Source: Rhizodiscina lignyota (taxonomy: Eukaryota > Ascomycota > Dothideomycetes > Aulographales > Rhizodiscinaceae). Taken from it: a stretch of 64,000 nt of DNA. Each line of letters opens with the position of its first letter. Within the stretch, counting starts at the first letter, position 1. This document shows positions 33,270 to 44,026 of this stretch, piece by piece. The stretch is from positions 3,720,001 through 3,784,000 of the forward strand of contig ML978121.1 of NCBI GenBank assembly GCA_010015805.1, in the 5' to 3' direction. The notes beneath the pieces were generated by a model that searched no databases, was not told where the DNA came from, and worked only from the letters and a program-made list of their open reading frames with translations. The translations under genes were made by a program, and so were the position numbers.

Positions 33270-35445
33270 ATGGCCTCGGAAAAGAGTGGAGGTCACGCGC
33301 AAGATGAAGCCAAGGAGATCGATGGATCGACCTCACTGAGGTCGAGCTCAAACAATATTTCAGAGAAGACGGATGCTATCCTAACGCCATCACCACAAGA
33401 GTTGCGCACACTGACTGAATATAAAACGCATCATGATCTTCAAGCCCCACGTAAAACCGCAAGCACGCAGATTGGTACATCACCCTCCAAAGATCTGGCT
33501 GCGACATCCAACAGTGACAATTCGGACGGTCCCTCCTCAGTATCCAGCCGCATTTTAGCCATCATCTTCTTCGTTCCACCTTGGTGCCGCTGGGATGCGG
33601 CTAACCCACCCAAGTTCCGGACATGGCACAACGTCCTGTTCGCCTTAGCCGGCGGCTGCACCGTTGCTAACCTATATTACAATCATCCTATTCTGAACGT
33701 CTTGGCCCAGGACTTCCATACCAGCCAGGCCGGTGTCTCGAAGATCCCAACTCTAATGCAGGCTGGCTACGCGACGGGTCTGGTACTCATCTTACCGCTC
33801 GGTGACATGATGCCTATTCGGCCGATCACCTTGGGATGCATAGGTTTTACAGCCATTCTATGGTTAGTACTTTACTTTTGTTTACCTCGTTTAGATTGAT
33901 GCGTGAAGGCTCCATCTTTGCGTTTTATGAAGGCGTAAGGTTTGGTGTGCAAGCCCTAGTGCTTTTCGCTCCTGGTCTCCGATTCCATTCGAAATATCTT
34001 TACCCTCGTATGATCTCAATACTTTAAACTCCACGCACAATATTCAACTTCCGGCTGACTCCATCCCTACCCCAGGATCGGCCTGTGTACGACAAACATT
34101 TTCCCGAGCTTTCTGGCTCTCTCCTACATAACAGCTATAACAACTGTAACACCACAAATCATGCTTCCATTAGTAGCTGGACTTGCCTCCCCCGAGAACC
34201 GTGCCGTATCTATTGCAATGGTATCTTCGGGCAACGCGCTTGGTATTGTCATCGCACGCATCACGTCTGGTGTCGTTACCAGCTTCATATCCTGGCGCTA
34301 CATCTACTGGTTGGGGTTGGGACTGCAAGTTATGATCCTCGTCCTGCTGTGGCTGTTTATGCCCAACTATCCATGTAAGAATTGGGAGGTCATCAAGGAG
34401 AAAGGGAGGACGGGGGGCAATGAGAATGGAGCTCATACAGTGAATGAGAAATCGATGACACGAACACTAAAGGAAGTTGGTAAGAGCTATATGGACGCGT
34501 TGTGGACGATGGTGCTTCTACTGAGGAAACATGCTATACTTGTGCAATGCTGCATCATGAGCCTTTGCACTAGTGTGACATTTACCTGTTATGTCAGTTC
34601 ATCCTTTCCCCAATTATTTTTCTCATATTGCCTGCCTTCTTTAATCCCTTTTAATCATTAAGTCGCGCAAGTCTGATCTGCTACCATTTTAATTACTGAT
34701 CTCTCCCCCCAACTGTCTGCTGCCCACTTCTATATATCAAGGCTATGTTCACACTTTAGTTTTCCGTCTATATGCCTATTACTCACATATTGTACAGTGG
34801 ACAACACTAACCTTCCTCCTCTCCTCTCCGCAATACCCGTACTCTCTCCCACCCTACAAAATTGGCTTGTTCGGCCTCATTGGCATTACAAGCATTGTTC
34901 TCAATCCATTCTACGGCAAATACGTTGTGGGAAAGCTCCGAGTACCGCTCTATGCTATCGTCCTCGGCCTCTGCATCAATCTCGTTGGGACCATTATTGG
35001 CACCGTGGTGGGCCCAATTTCAATTGCGGGCCCAATCATCCAAGGCCTGCTTCTCGACGCCTCGTTCCAGATCGTTGGCATCGCACACCGAATGGCGATA
35101 TACTACGTCGAGCCCGGCGCATCGAGGAACAGGATCAACACTGCTTTCATGTTGGTCACGTTCTTCGGTCAAATCATGGGTACCAGTGCCGGAAACAAGA
35201 TTTACGAAACGTATGGCGGGTGGAGAGCAAGCGGCGCTCTGAGCATAGGTGCACTTGTGTTTGCACTGTTCATTGCGGGCATCAGAGGCCCGCATGAGAA
35301 GAGGTGGGTTGGTTGGGGTGGGGGATGGGGGGTTAAAGATACGAAGGAGGTTGAGGAGGACGCTGGAAGGGTGGATATTGAGAGTGGGGTCTACATTGAA
35401 GAAGATAATAGTCGGGAGAGTGAGGAAGTAACTGTACAAAGCTGA
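33270..35445 (+). CDS. Major facilitator superfamily transporter
   Basis: Predicted exons are 33270-33862, 34076-34592 and 34798-35445, giving 585 residues. A hydrophilic N-terminal tail of about 110 residues precedes the first membrane helix. The sequence then follows the 12-helix MFS pattern: VANLYYNHPILNVLAQDF, LPLGDMMPIRP in the loop between helices 2 and 3, the SGNALGIVIARITSG segment, SWRYIYWLGLG, and a C-terminal half ending GGWRASGALSIGALVFALF. The tail after it is acidic. The start of the fold resembles bacterial-type DHA1 exporters. Both introns are unusually long for this window (213 and 205 bp), but phase is kept and the joined protein reads W-I-G-L-C and T-C-Y-W-T-T across them. 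A plasma-membrane exporter, possibly for a local metabolite, is likely; its substrate is unknown. Confidence 0.88.
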
Positions 35446-35508
35446 AATTGTATAAGTACACCGACTTGCAAATAGAACATTGGCTGCTGTAGATATCGAC
35501 ACTATCCT

Positions 35509-35526
35509 TTAACCCTAACCCTAATC
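35509..35526 (+). repeat. Short interstitial telomere-like repeat
   Basis: The sequence TTTAACCCTAACCCTAATCC holds two and a half copies of CCCTAA, the complement of the TTAGGG telomere unit used by most filamentous fungi. It lies 64 bp after the MFS stop codon. It could be chance, a healed break, or a telobox-like promoter element of the next gene. Confidence 0.4.
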
Positions 35527-35837
35527 CTCCGATACTCCTCCGCATCACGAGGGGAGAGTTCCGATATAGGCAATCTCCGAGGGCAATGCGGCATCTATCT
35601 TTCCACCATCCGAACGCTTGTCAATTGGGGCCTCTCACTCCATTTTCCTTATCACATCGTGCAGAATGGGACCATGCGGGGTCCAATTAGCTCAATTGAC
35701 CTTTGAAAGTCAAGCATTTGTCAATGATAGTGGCATAATTACGCGAACCAGCACGACTCAGACCACGACATATAACCTTTGACGACCGAAGACAATGGCG
35801 CGAACTACAATCTTCGACCAATTCTCGTGCTCAGAGC

Positions 35838-37062
35838 ATGTCAAATTTTCCTACTCGCACCAAAACAGATCCCAATATGTCTTACTGGAACCCATACAAC
35901 CTCCCTGATGACCTTGGCAAGATGGAGCCATGGAAATGGGACGATAAGTATGACATGACGAGAGGTATGCCATTCTTCTCTTTCAAAAGCTTCATTCCCC
36001 TCAATTGACACCTGCCAGACTTCATCGGCTACGGCGAGCACTCTCACGACCCTCAATGGCCCAACGGCGCCAAGATCGCCGTCTCCTTCGTGATCAACTA
36101 CGAAGAGGGCGCGGAGCACAACGTCCTGAACGGCGACCCGCACTCCGAGACCATGATCAACGAGACCCCCGGTGTCGCACCGAAGCTGCAGGAGCGCGAC
36201 GTGCGCATCGAGAGCGAGTACGAGTACGGCTCGCGCGTCGGCTTCTGGCGCCTGTTCCGCATGTTCAACAAGCACGATATCAAGTTTACCCTATACGCAG
36301 TGGGCCAGGCGCTCGAGTGCAACCCGGCGGCAGGGAAGAGAAGTGCGGAGGAGGGACATGATATTGCGAGCCATGCGTATCGCTGGATTGATTATCACTC
36401 CGTGCCGGTGGAGGAGGAGAAGGCGCTTATACGGAAGGCTGTTGAGACGATCAGGGATATATGCGGAGCTCCGCCGAAGGGCTGGTTCTATGGACGATTG
36501 TCGCCACGTAGCATACCATTACTGTGGGAAGTCTACCAGGAGATGGGGATTCCGCTGGTGTGGATGTCAGATAGCTATGCGGATGAGGTGCCATACTGGA
36601 TTGATATGCCGGCGGAGAAGGACGAACCCAATCCCAAGGGGTTGTTAATGGTGCCGTATAGCTATGATTGCAACGACTTCAAGTTCAACCTGGACACCGG
36701 CTTCAGCGGACCGTCGGATTTCTACGAGCAGATTAAGAATACCTGTAAGCCGAACGGATCTCCTGTATGTACGGAGGGTACTGACGATGCTGGCAGTCGA
36801 TATCTTGTATGAAGAAGGACGTGACGGCTCGCCGAAGATGATGACAGTTGCGCTGCACTGCCGATGCATCGGTAAGCCAGGGCGCTTCGCAGTACTGAAG
36901 AAATTCGTGGAATACATCAAGGGCAAGGAAGACGTCTGGATCGCAACAGTAAGAAATTCCCTTCCAGTGAACCTGAATTGGGCTGACGAGCAGCTACAGA
37001 GAACTCAGATCGCAGAACACTTTGCAGAAAAGTTCCCATATAGAAAGGGCCATCTCGCATAA
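35838..37062 (+). CDS. Polysaccharide deacetylase-family hydrolase (PuuE/allantoinase-like)
   Basis: Predicted exons are 35838-35964, 36019-36744, 36797-36948 and 37000-37062, giving 355 residues; a second in-frame ATG at 35877 would give 342. The NodB-homology fold is visible: VSFVINYEEGAEHNV near the start, TLYAVGQALECNP, SHAYRW (metal-site region), GWFYGRLSPRS, and close to the end the LHCRCIGKPGR motif, typical of the PuuE-like branch acting on ureides or other amides rather than chitin. There is no signal peptide, which also argues for a cytosolic amidohydrolase. It could serve purine catabolism (allantoin) or hydrolyse an amide in a local pathway. It is codirectional with the MFS gene upstream and the esterase downstream. 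Confidence 0.9.
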
Positions 37063-38586
37063 AGTATTTTGAAGCAAAAGAAAATCTAAAAGAACGGCCA
37101 AGATCGTCGCGTTCAATTTTGTCTCCAAGCTCGTCATCGCGCCAGTGTGTAATTCACAGTATTCCCAGGTACCCTATGTCAGCCCTCAATCGTGAGAGTC
37201 GTAGCTTTCCCGCTCTGAATCACGACATGCACTACAGCTGCCGAAATTATGAAGTGGCGATAATCTCATTTGTACTGCTTCTGATACGACACTCTTGCCT
37301 GCTACAGCAATCCCAAGTATTGTATCCTACTTCAGCCAGATATGTCCCATCGCTCTGTATCGCCTTCATTGTCGCCGATTGCCTGATACCATTCCTCTTG
37401 ATCGAGATCGCAAGGTCGGCGCTGCTATCTGTGGCCTTTGAGTGGCTCTGCATGAGCGCCGGAACATCTAAGTGCACAACATTTATCACGATTTAGCTTC
37501 ATTGGAGAAGTTCAGTGTTAGCTCAGCTTATTACCTGCCGGATCACTGGGTGACAGTCACTAGGACATTGTGTGCTCAGCTCAAGACTGGAGGGACTTCT
37601 AAGAGCACGCGTGGATTAGAAGACATCGAATATATAAAAGCACTGCGGCTTCCCGATTAAGAAGCACAGCGGTCCGCCCAATAGGACGGTGGGAAGCATT
37701 TCGTTCGGAGATGACCATGTTTCCGGTATGAATATTACGATAGTTCCATCTACTCGAGGATTTCTATGCAAGTAATTTTCCTCCTATGAGAACGTCGCAG
37801 ACCATAGATGAAGAGCCGTGAAGATGTTGATAATCAGATTCTCGCGGGTTCCCACGGGTTTTGTTAAAATTCGTGAAGCTCGAGAACAGCGTCGACTATA
37901 AGGAAGAGAGAAAGCGTCTTTGAGAGACCTTAGCTCAGAACGACCGCCGGGCATTCGGTGACATCGTCGGCCGATGAAATGGGAGGATTCAATGAAGTTC
38001 GGCTTATTTTAGTCGTTGGAGGTAATTACGGAACTTTGAGTCTCGTAAAAGGGCTTCAACGCCACGCTTCAGGACGAAATATCTCGGCCTTGGAAAGGAA
38101 CGCCCACCTCATTTGGAAAATGCCTCATTACACCATGCGATAAGTTTGAGAGAAGCGTTGTCGGCCCGAAGCTTCGCCTTTTATCGTACTTTCTTCCGTG
38201 CCGAACGTCTTGGCTTGGACGTCTGAGGTCTCCCACCCCCTCATCTTCTCTCTAATTAGTCCCCAATTTAATAAACCTAACCGCGGCAGCGGCCGCGGCC
38301 GCCAGACCATCCGCCGCACTTTAATGGAGATGTTTAAACCTGGCTTCATACGTCTAGGAATCCTTCCTTATGAACGGATAAGTAGACGTCTTGGAGCTTC
38401 TCATTCACGTTTGCCTCATTGCCATTGTCGTTGGACTTCATTGGTCTTCGCCGGATGTCATTTATCGACGCCCTGGGTGCCCAAACATTGATCACTCCAC
38501 TGAGACTCTGACGTATCAACTATCTGATATCTCTCTGTCCCTTTCATATATCGAATCTAGTCCTTACTCTATTCAGTCATCTAAAC
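37063..38586. other. Intergenic region with a possible flavoprotein fossil
   Basis: No intact gene is seen in 1.5 kb. A fragment with an FAD-binding signature at 37989-38110 is entered separately. A GC-rich patch with overlapping NotI-like sites (GCGGCCGCGGCCGCC) is at about 38290. The last 300 bp should hold the esterase promoter. Confidence 0.5.
37989..38110 (+). pseudogene. Possible remnant of an FAD-dependent monooxygenase N-terminus
   Basis: The frame reads EVRLILVVGGNYGTLSLVKG and continues LQRHASGRNISALERNA. This matches the opening of class-A FAD monooxygenases: a beta strand, a G-x-G-x-x-G-like loop (here V-G-G-N-Y-G), a helix, then an acidic residue ending the second strand (Glu in LERNA). 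Downstream the frame soon ends and no further flavoprotein motif (DG, GD) follows. I take it as the eroded start of a lost gene; coincidence cannot be excluded from 40 residues. Confidence 0.4.
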
Positions 38587-39740
38587 ATGGCGCCCCAGGA
38601 TTATTCACACTTGAGCAAGATCGACCCAGAATTCGCAGAAGTACTCCATCATCTATAACTCTCAAAACGACCTTTGCATTGATACTCCGCACAGATTCTC
38701 AAGGGGATGGCAGGACCACCAAGTCTAGAAGGCGACGTCCCGACCCTCCGCAAAGTCCTCTCAGACCGCAAGAAAGCCCTCACAGCAATGCAACTCAAGG
38801 ATTCTAAAGGCGTCTCACGTAATGACATTACCGTCACGGCCCGCGACGGCCATAAGATTGCGGTTCGCGTTTACCAGCCGGATCCCTCGCCTGGCAGTGC
38901 TCCGCTAGTCATTTTCCTCCACGGCGGTGGTTTCGTGCTCGGCGGCCTGGAAAATGAAGAGCTGCTGTGCACCCTGTTTGCACAGCGACTGAAGGTGGTG
39001 GTCCTTAATGTTGATTATCGGCTCGCGCCTGAGAATCCATTCCCGGCGGCGCCGAATGATGCGTGGGACGTGGTCAAATGGGTAAGGCTTTCAACATACT
39101 CTCATCTCGTGTATTCAGCATTGACATGGTTGCGTAGGCTGCTGGCAATGCGTCGCAAGTCGGAGCAGACCCTTCCAAGGGCTTTGTTGTAGGTGGGGTT
39201 TCTGCTGGTGGGAATCTCGCGGCAGTGTGCGCACATCTTGCGAGAGACGAGAAGCTTTCTCCGCCGATAACAGGGTCGATGCTGCAAATCCCCATGGTGC
39301 TTCAACTGGATAGCATTGAGGAGAAGTACAGGCCAGAAATCAACAGCTACGAACAGAACAAGGACGCTCCGGTTCTTAGCCAGAAGTCAATTGACTTGTT
39401 TGAGGGTAATAAGTGTTACTGCCCCATGAATGAGAGATGCTGACACCGTATGAAAGGATTGTATAAAGCGGATCATAAATCGCATCTTCAAAACCTCTTC
39501 GCGCCACCCACGAATTTTAGCGGTCTTCCCCCGACATACTTCCAGATTTGCGGCATGGACCCGTTGAGAGACGAAGGACTGCTCTATGAGAGGTTACTGC
39601 GAGAAGAGTATGGAACGAAGACGAAATTGGACGTCTATGGCGGACTTCCACACGGTTTCTGGAGTTTTGCACCTGAAATGAGCAAGTCCAAAAAGGCAAT
39701 TGAGGATGCAGTGGAGGGGATTAAATGGCTGTTGGGCTAG
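38587..39740 (+). CDS. Alpha/beta hydrolase, hormone-sensitive-lipase family esterase
   Basis: Predicted exons are 38587-38640, 38695-39081, 39138-39405 and 39457-39740, giving 330 residues. The oxyanion motif FLHGGGFVLGG, the nucleophile elbow GGVSAGGN (catalytic Ser), DYRLAPENPFPAAPNDAW, the acid in CGMDPLRDEG and the catalytic His in GLPHGFW are all present and correctly ordered. These are hallmarks of HSL-type carboxylesterases that hydrolyse small esters, lactones or acyl groups. It has no signal peptide. The first exon is only 18 codons and is supported by a GTACTC donor and CACAG acceptor in phase 0. Homologues often accompany polyketide clusters as deacylases or lactonases, but the nearest synthase is 19 kb away. 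It converges on RPC53. Confidence 0.9.
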
Positions 39741-39846
39741 GCATGAGTTCTCATTGTTGGCTACGTTGACCTGAAGAGCTACGACTGCGCTCAACAATCT
39801 TACATAGAGTACCGTTTTAGAAACCCTCTCTGTTCACACCATCATT

Positions 39847-41763
39847 TCAAGCGTTTTTGAAGAGCTCTTGGAAGTCCGGTGTAACGACGAACTTTCCCCT
39901 TACGGCGCCCAGACCCAAGGCTTCTCCAGCCTCACCCTGCACCGCGCCAGGCAGCGGTGGTTTCACAATTGCCGCGTCTTCAAAGACGGTCGCCTTCAGT
40001 CCCATGTTCACCTGCAGACTCGTGCCGCCCCAGTCAAGCGTCACTTTCCCCGATTGATGTACTCTCAATTTGCCGACCATGCCGGGTGGCATCTTCACAG
40101 CGCGCTCCTCCTTTTCCTTAGATAGATCTGTCTCATCATCTTCAACCTTAATAACTTCCTTGGCTTTCTCTTTTTCTACTTCTTTCTCCTTGGCCTTCCC
40201 TTTGCCTTTGTCCTTCACATTAGAGACTGGCACAGGCTCGGGGTGCTCGTTCACCATCTTCGTGTTCTCTTGCTCTTGCTCATGCTTCACCTTTTCCGAA
40301 GCGAGGATGAGGTCTGGCAGGATCGGTGGGAACTGGAAGAGGTACACATTATCCGCCTTTTGGTCGCGAGCAGGGCGAGACTCGGTCATGTCAGTATCGC
40401 CATCAGCATCAGAACGGATAGTGATTGTGCCCAGTTCTTCTCGCAGCGTCTCGAGATCGTCCAAATGGCGGTCCCACTCCTCTCTCTCTTGCTCGGTCTG
40501 AAACTCGGTCTTATTGAACAGTAGGTCCGACTTTGTACGTGCTTTTCCCTTGCGCTTCTGCGCCCTCTGCGGGCCTTGTTCGTCTTCTTCCAGTGTGTCG
40601 ACTGCCATGACCTCGTCTTCCATCGGCTCGTCCTTGACTTGTACTTTGGCTTCATCTTCATCATCGTAGACGCCTCTCCATCTGCGTGTCGTTTGAACAA
40701 CCTCAACGTCTCTCGCCCTCGCCTTGCCTTTCTTGGGTCCTTCAACTACGATCGGCTCATCGTCTGTGCCGTCATCCTCGGCCTCATCGGCCGCTCCGGG
40801 AGTCTTCTTTATTGCCTTAATGTTTAGATCTTCCTTTCTCGGCGGCGTCTTTCGTCTTATCCGGACGGGCGCGATGCCATGCTTGCGCGGAACCATGCGA
40901 TCTTCTCCCTCACTCTCAGTCATCGCATCGTCACTGACAAGGTTGATGAGGTCAATATTCCTCTTCGGTCCTTGCGCAGCATCATCTTCATCTGACGAGA
41001 TGAGAATCTCTTCTCTCTTCACCCTAGATCCCGTCATCTCCATATCACCATCTCTATCCATATCCCCCGGACCCTCCCCATCCTCTATCTTAACCGGCCT
41101 GCCCGACTTCGTATATGTATAAGCCGGCCGATGCACCCCCGCCTTCCGATGCTTCGACCAGGTCTTCGGCACCGTATCCAAACTGCCTCCAGAAAACGCG
41201 CCTTGCCCCGGGCCAGAGTATCTGCTGTGGTCACCCATGAACCCGCCACGACCACGACCACGTCCTCCGGCAATTGAGCGCTCGTTGTTCTCTTTAAGCC
41301 TCTTCTCTCGCTCAAGCCTCCTCTTTTCTGCAAGATGCCACTCCTTGTCGCGCTCATACTCTTTGTTTACCTCCGCGCGCGCAGCGGCGGCACGCTCTTC
41401 TTTGGTGCGGCGCGTCGTGAACTTGGGTTGGAGGGCTTTCTTGCCGCGTTGTGACTGTGAGGGACTGCCAGATAATCCGCTGTGAGAGTTGCGCAGGACA
41501 TCCTGGGTTTGACCTGTCTGGCTTGCCGTTGGATTGGCTTCGGAGGCAGATGCTTTGTCTCGAGCAACCTCAGACTGTAAGGGATTCTCTGCGGCTTCGT
41601 GGCCGACTGTTTCCCCTTCATCTTGAGGTCTTCCATCTGTAGATACATCTTCGGCGCCAGCGCTCGCCTGCGCTACGACTTCTTCTGCGGTGGAATCTGG
41701 CTCTCGAGCTTTGCGTGAGTTCGAAGCCTTTGAGGCACCTCCTCGAGTACGTTTAGGAGGCAT
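39847..41763 (-). CDS. RPC53: RNA polymerase III subunit RPC4 (C53)
   Basis: A single exon of 638 residues. The C-terminal RPC4 domain is clear: MPPGMVGKLRVHQSGKVTLD, WGGTSLQVNMG, then AIVKP and a closing GAVRGKFVVTPDFQELFKNA. The N-terminus is basic and disordered (MPPKRTRGGASKASNSRK), followed by the charged KFTTRRTKEERAAAARAEV helix and a long acidic, low-complexity middle with phosphorylatable SDEDD clusters. Together with C37 this subunit helps Pol III initiate and terminate at tRNA and 5S genes in the nucleus, and its N-terminal phosphorylation mediates Maf1-linked repression in yeast. The protein is longer than yeast C53 because of the acidic middle. As a conserved essential gene it separates the accessory regions on its two sides. 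Confidence 0.95.
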   Translation of the reverse strand: MPPKRTRGGASKASNSRKAREPDSTAEEVVAQASAGAEDVSTDGRPQDEGETVGHEAAENPLQSEVARDKASASEANPTASQTGQTQDVLRNSHSGLSGSPSQSQRGKKALQPKFTTRRTKEERAAAARAEVNKEYERDKEWHLAEKRRLEREKRLKENNERSIAGGRGRGRGGFMGDHSRYSGPGQGAFSGGSLDTVPKTWSKHRKAGVHRPAYTYTKSGRPVKIEDGEGPGDMDRDGDMEMTGSRVKREEILISSDEDDAAQGPKRNIDLINLVSDDAMTESEGEDRMVPRKHGIAPVRIRRKTPPRKEDLNIKAIKKTPGAADEAEDDGTDDEPIVVEGPKKGKARARDVEVVQTTRRWRGVYDDEDEAKVQVKDEPMEDEVMAVDTLEEDEQGPQRAQKRKGKARTKSDLLFNKTEFQTEQEREEWDRHLDDLETLREELGTITIRSDADGDTDMTESRPARDQKADNVYLFQFPPILPDLILASEKVKHEQEQENTKMVNEHPEPVPVSNVKDKGKGKAKEKEVEKEKAKEVIKVEDDETDLSKEKEERAVKMPPGMVGKLRVHQSGKVTLDWGGTSLQVNMGLKATVFEDAAIVKPPLPGAVQGEAGEALGLGAVRGKFVVTPDFQELFKNA

Positions 41764-42187
41764 TTAGGGGGGGTTGATTGAGCTGCGACCGTTGTCAAGC
41801 CATCCGCAGAAAGTGTGTCTTCGAGAGAGTTAAGTGGGGTGAGGAGATGGAAAGGCACAGCTCTGGATATGTCTTTGTGAATTTATTTGTGGTGGAGAGC
41901 TCGCATGACGCGAAATGTTTGGTGGCCCCACTGTGCATGACTCGCGTAAATCTTAACCCTACCTGAAACCCGCGTGTACCTCTATCTCTCCTTCCTTTCC
42001 ATACAATGATCAAGCCATCGACAAAATCTACGAATCACATAGATCGACATTGCGCATTGCACATTATACGGCGAGCTGCGGTTTTAACATGATTTATACG
42101 ATATTTCGCACCTTCCTATCAGCCCGCTCATGCTCCTATCCAGGCGTAAGGAATGGTCCCAATGCCTTTCCATCCGGACAGCGAAAC

Positions 42188-42651
42188 TCATGTCCGCACA
42201 AAGCCCTTCTCTGGCCTAACAGTCTTGGTGTAGATAGGCTTCGTTAACAAGTTGTGCTCGGTAACGATCCTCGTGATGTTCAACAACGCTGGGTTTTCCC
42301 TGTGAAATACTACAGCATCATTGTCCTTGAACCTAAGTGAAAAATGAATCATTAGCTCAAGTTGCGCCAATATGAAACTTCTATGGATGGGTTTCTCACC
42401 TCTCGATCATGAAAATCTCTTCTTCTCCTGGTGCCGATGGCTCGACCTCTCTGTGGGCTTGGAATAGTGTGCAATTCGGCTCTAGATCCTTGACTCCTGC
42501 GATCAGATCGTCAAGTAGTGCCCAAACCTGCAGACATGAAAAGAGTAAGTCCATTGCCTATCTCGGAAAGTCTTGATACCCCACAGACCTTGTCAAAATT
42601 GCCCGGCTTCGGGGTGATAATGGCAATGATGATGCTCACGGGCTCGGCCAT
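42188..42651 (-). CDS. ABM-domain monooxygenase-like protein
   Basis: A small spliced gene with predicted exons 42589-42651, 42400-42527 and 42188-42332, giving 111 residues. It reads MAEPVSIIIAIITPKPGN at the start, VWALLDDLIAGVKDLEPNCT and a final TKPIYTKTVRPEKGFVRT. The length, the opening strand and the EPNC...FQAH layout match the antibiotic-biosynthesis-monooxygenase (ABM) fold, a dimeric ferredoxin-like barrel used in cofactor-free oxidation of polyketide quinols and in heme or other small-molecule chemistry. Donors GTCTGT and GTGAGA and acceptors CTGCAG and ACTTAG keep phase throughout. No exon is long enough to be obvious on its own. It lies head to head with the SnoaL-like gene, so the two may share control. 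Confidence 0.85.
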
Positions 42652-43462
42652 TTTTCTTTCTCTCTTGAGACCAGATTAGTATTCCACTGATTTGGTTGAG
42701 GGCTACAGTGGATATTCCTGAAGCTCTTGGTCATCATTTTATACCTTTTGTTCTCGTTGAAGCATTCGAGCTGGAATATATTCTCATGGTGATTAATATT
42801 TAGACCGATTCGGAAAACTAACCCGAAAAGGCAACCATGCTTTCAAACTGACGAATGTCGCCACCGTGTCTTTCTGTTCGAATACTTCGCGCTACTTTGC
42901 CCTGCGTTCAGATGAGGAAACAACATACCTCCACAGTGCCTCAAGTTCCATCATTTGCTTCCTTTGTCTGTTCGAACTTCATATGAAACTTCGAGGGCTG
43001 TCATTTCCGCGCTGATTAAACATTTTATCTACAGGAAATCCATTATGACTCTTTTGAATTTACTAATCATAGGGATTGTGCTATGATTATCTACAACTTG
43101 ATGCGGTTTTGATATGGAATCGAGGCTCAATAAGGAACTACATCTCCTGACTTTAGAAGGACGGTGGAGAGAACCGCCACCTTACCCTGCATTGGCGGAG
43201 CCGCCTGCGGATTTGGAGACAAGCTTGTAAGCAGCGGCCAAGAGTTGAATTAGCTAATTAAGCAGCTTGTGACGTACAAGTTCTCGCAGTATTTCCGCTC
43301 TAAGGATGCTCCACATGCCTTGGATGTCTGGACGATCGTGGATATAAAGTTTTCGCCACTGAATCAAGGCCCTGAAGCAGACATAGGACAGTTTGGAAAG
43401 TTCAATTGAACAGGCAAGCCCTCATTACGCTAATTCCTGAAATCCTCTTTCAGTATATTAAG
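42652..43462. promoter_or_regulatory. Divergent ABM/SnoaL promoter region
   Basis: The 811 bp between two head-to-head small enzyme genes should hold both promoters. No coding sequence is visible. A TATAAAG element at 43342-43348 lies about 115 bp upstream of the SnoaL start. Co-regulation is inference from the arrangement. Confidence 0.45.
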
Positions 43463-44026
43463 ATGTCCACCGAAGAGCGAAACAAGGCCGTCATCAACGA
43501 GTACTTTGATAGGTACTGGGCCAAGGGCGACGTCTCCGTAGTCGATGAGCTCTGTACCGATGACGTTATCCAGCATTATCCCAACCATGGAGCCCGTTAT
43601 GGCAGGGCTGGCATGAAGAAGATGTTGTCTGACTTCCGAGAGGCATGTCGAAATCCCAAAACCATCCATCGTATAAATGTATTTCTGACGAACAATTCAC
43701 AGGCGTTTCCTGACCTGACGTTCCGAGCATACGGCGGCCCCGTGATCGCAGAGGGCGACTACGTCGCGGCGCGCTGGATTGGCGGTGGTACGCATACCGG
43801 AGTCGCGTTCGACGACCTCAACGTTGGAAAGCTGGATAAGCCGAATACGGGCAAGAAGATCTACTTCTCCGGCATGACGTATTTCGCCCTGACAAAGGAT
43901 GGCAAGATTAAAGAGGAGATGGCGGAGGAAGGCGGACTGCAGGTCATGCAGCAGCTGGGATCGGTGCCTGGCCCAAACCCGGGTAAGGAGCCGAAGTATG
44001 ACCAGCAAGGTGATTATATCTATTGA
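43463..44026 (+). CDS. SnoaL-like polyketide cyclase/ester cyclase-family protein
   Basis: Predicted exons are 43463-43642 and 43703-44026, giving 167 residues starting MSTEERNKAVINEYFDRYWA. The NTF2/SnoaL fold is shown by the helix RNKAVINEYFDRYWAKGDVS, VDELCTDDVIQHYPN, SDFREAFPDLTFRA and WIGGGTHTG. The family motif REAFPDLTF appears only after removing a 60-bp intron with a GC donor (AG followed by GCATGT), a CTGAC branch and a TTCACAG acceptor. It is stop-free and a multiple of three, so the unspliced frame stays open with 20 extra residues. SnoaL proteins close polyketide rings by aldol chemistry, but many fungal relatives have other or unknown roles. It is divergent from the ABM gene. 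Confidence 0.88.
   Translation: MSTEERNKAVINEYFDRYWAKGDVSVVDELCTDDVIQHYPNHGARYGRAGMKKMLSDFREACRNPKTIHRINVFLTNNSQAFPDLTFRAYGGPVIAEGDYVAARWIGGGTHTGVAFDDLNVGKLDKPNTGKKIYFSGMTYFALTKDGKIKEEMAEEGGLQVMQQLGSVPGPNPGKEPKYDQQGDYIY

Noticed and set aside
36005-36648. Arg-rich open frames overlapping the deacetylase
   Set aside because: Shadow frames of an exon with clear NodB-type motifs.
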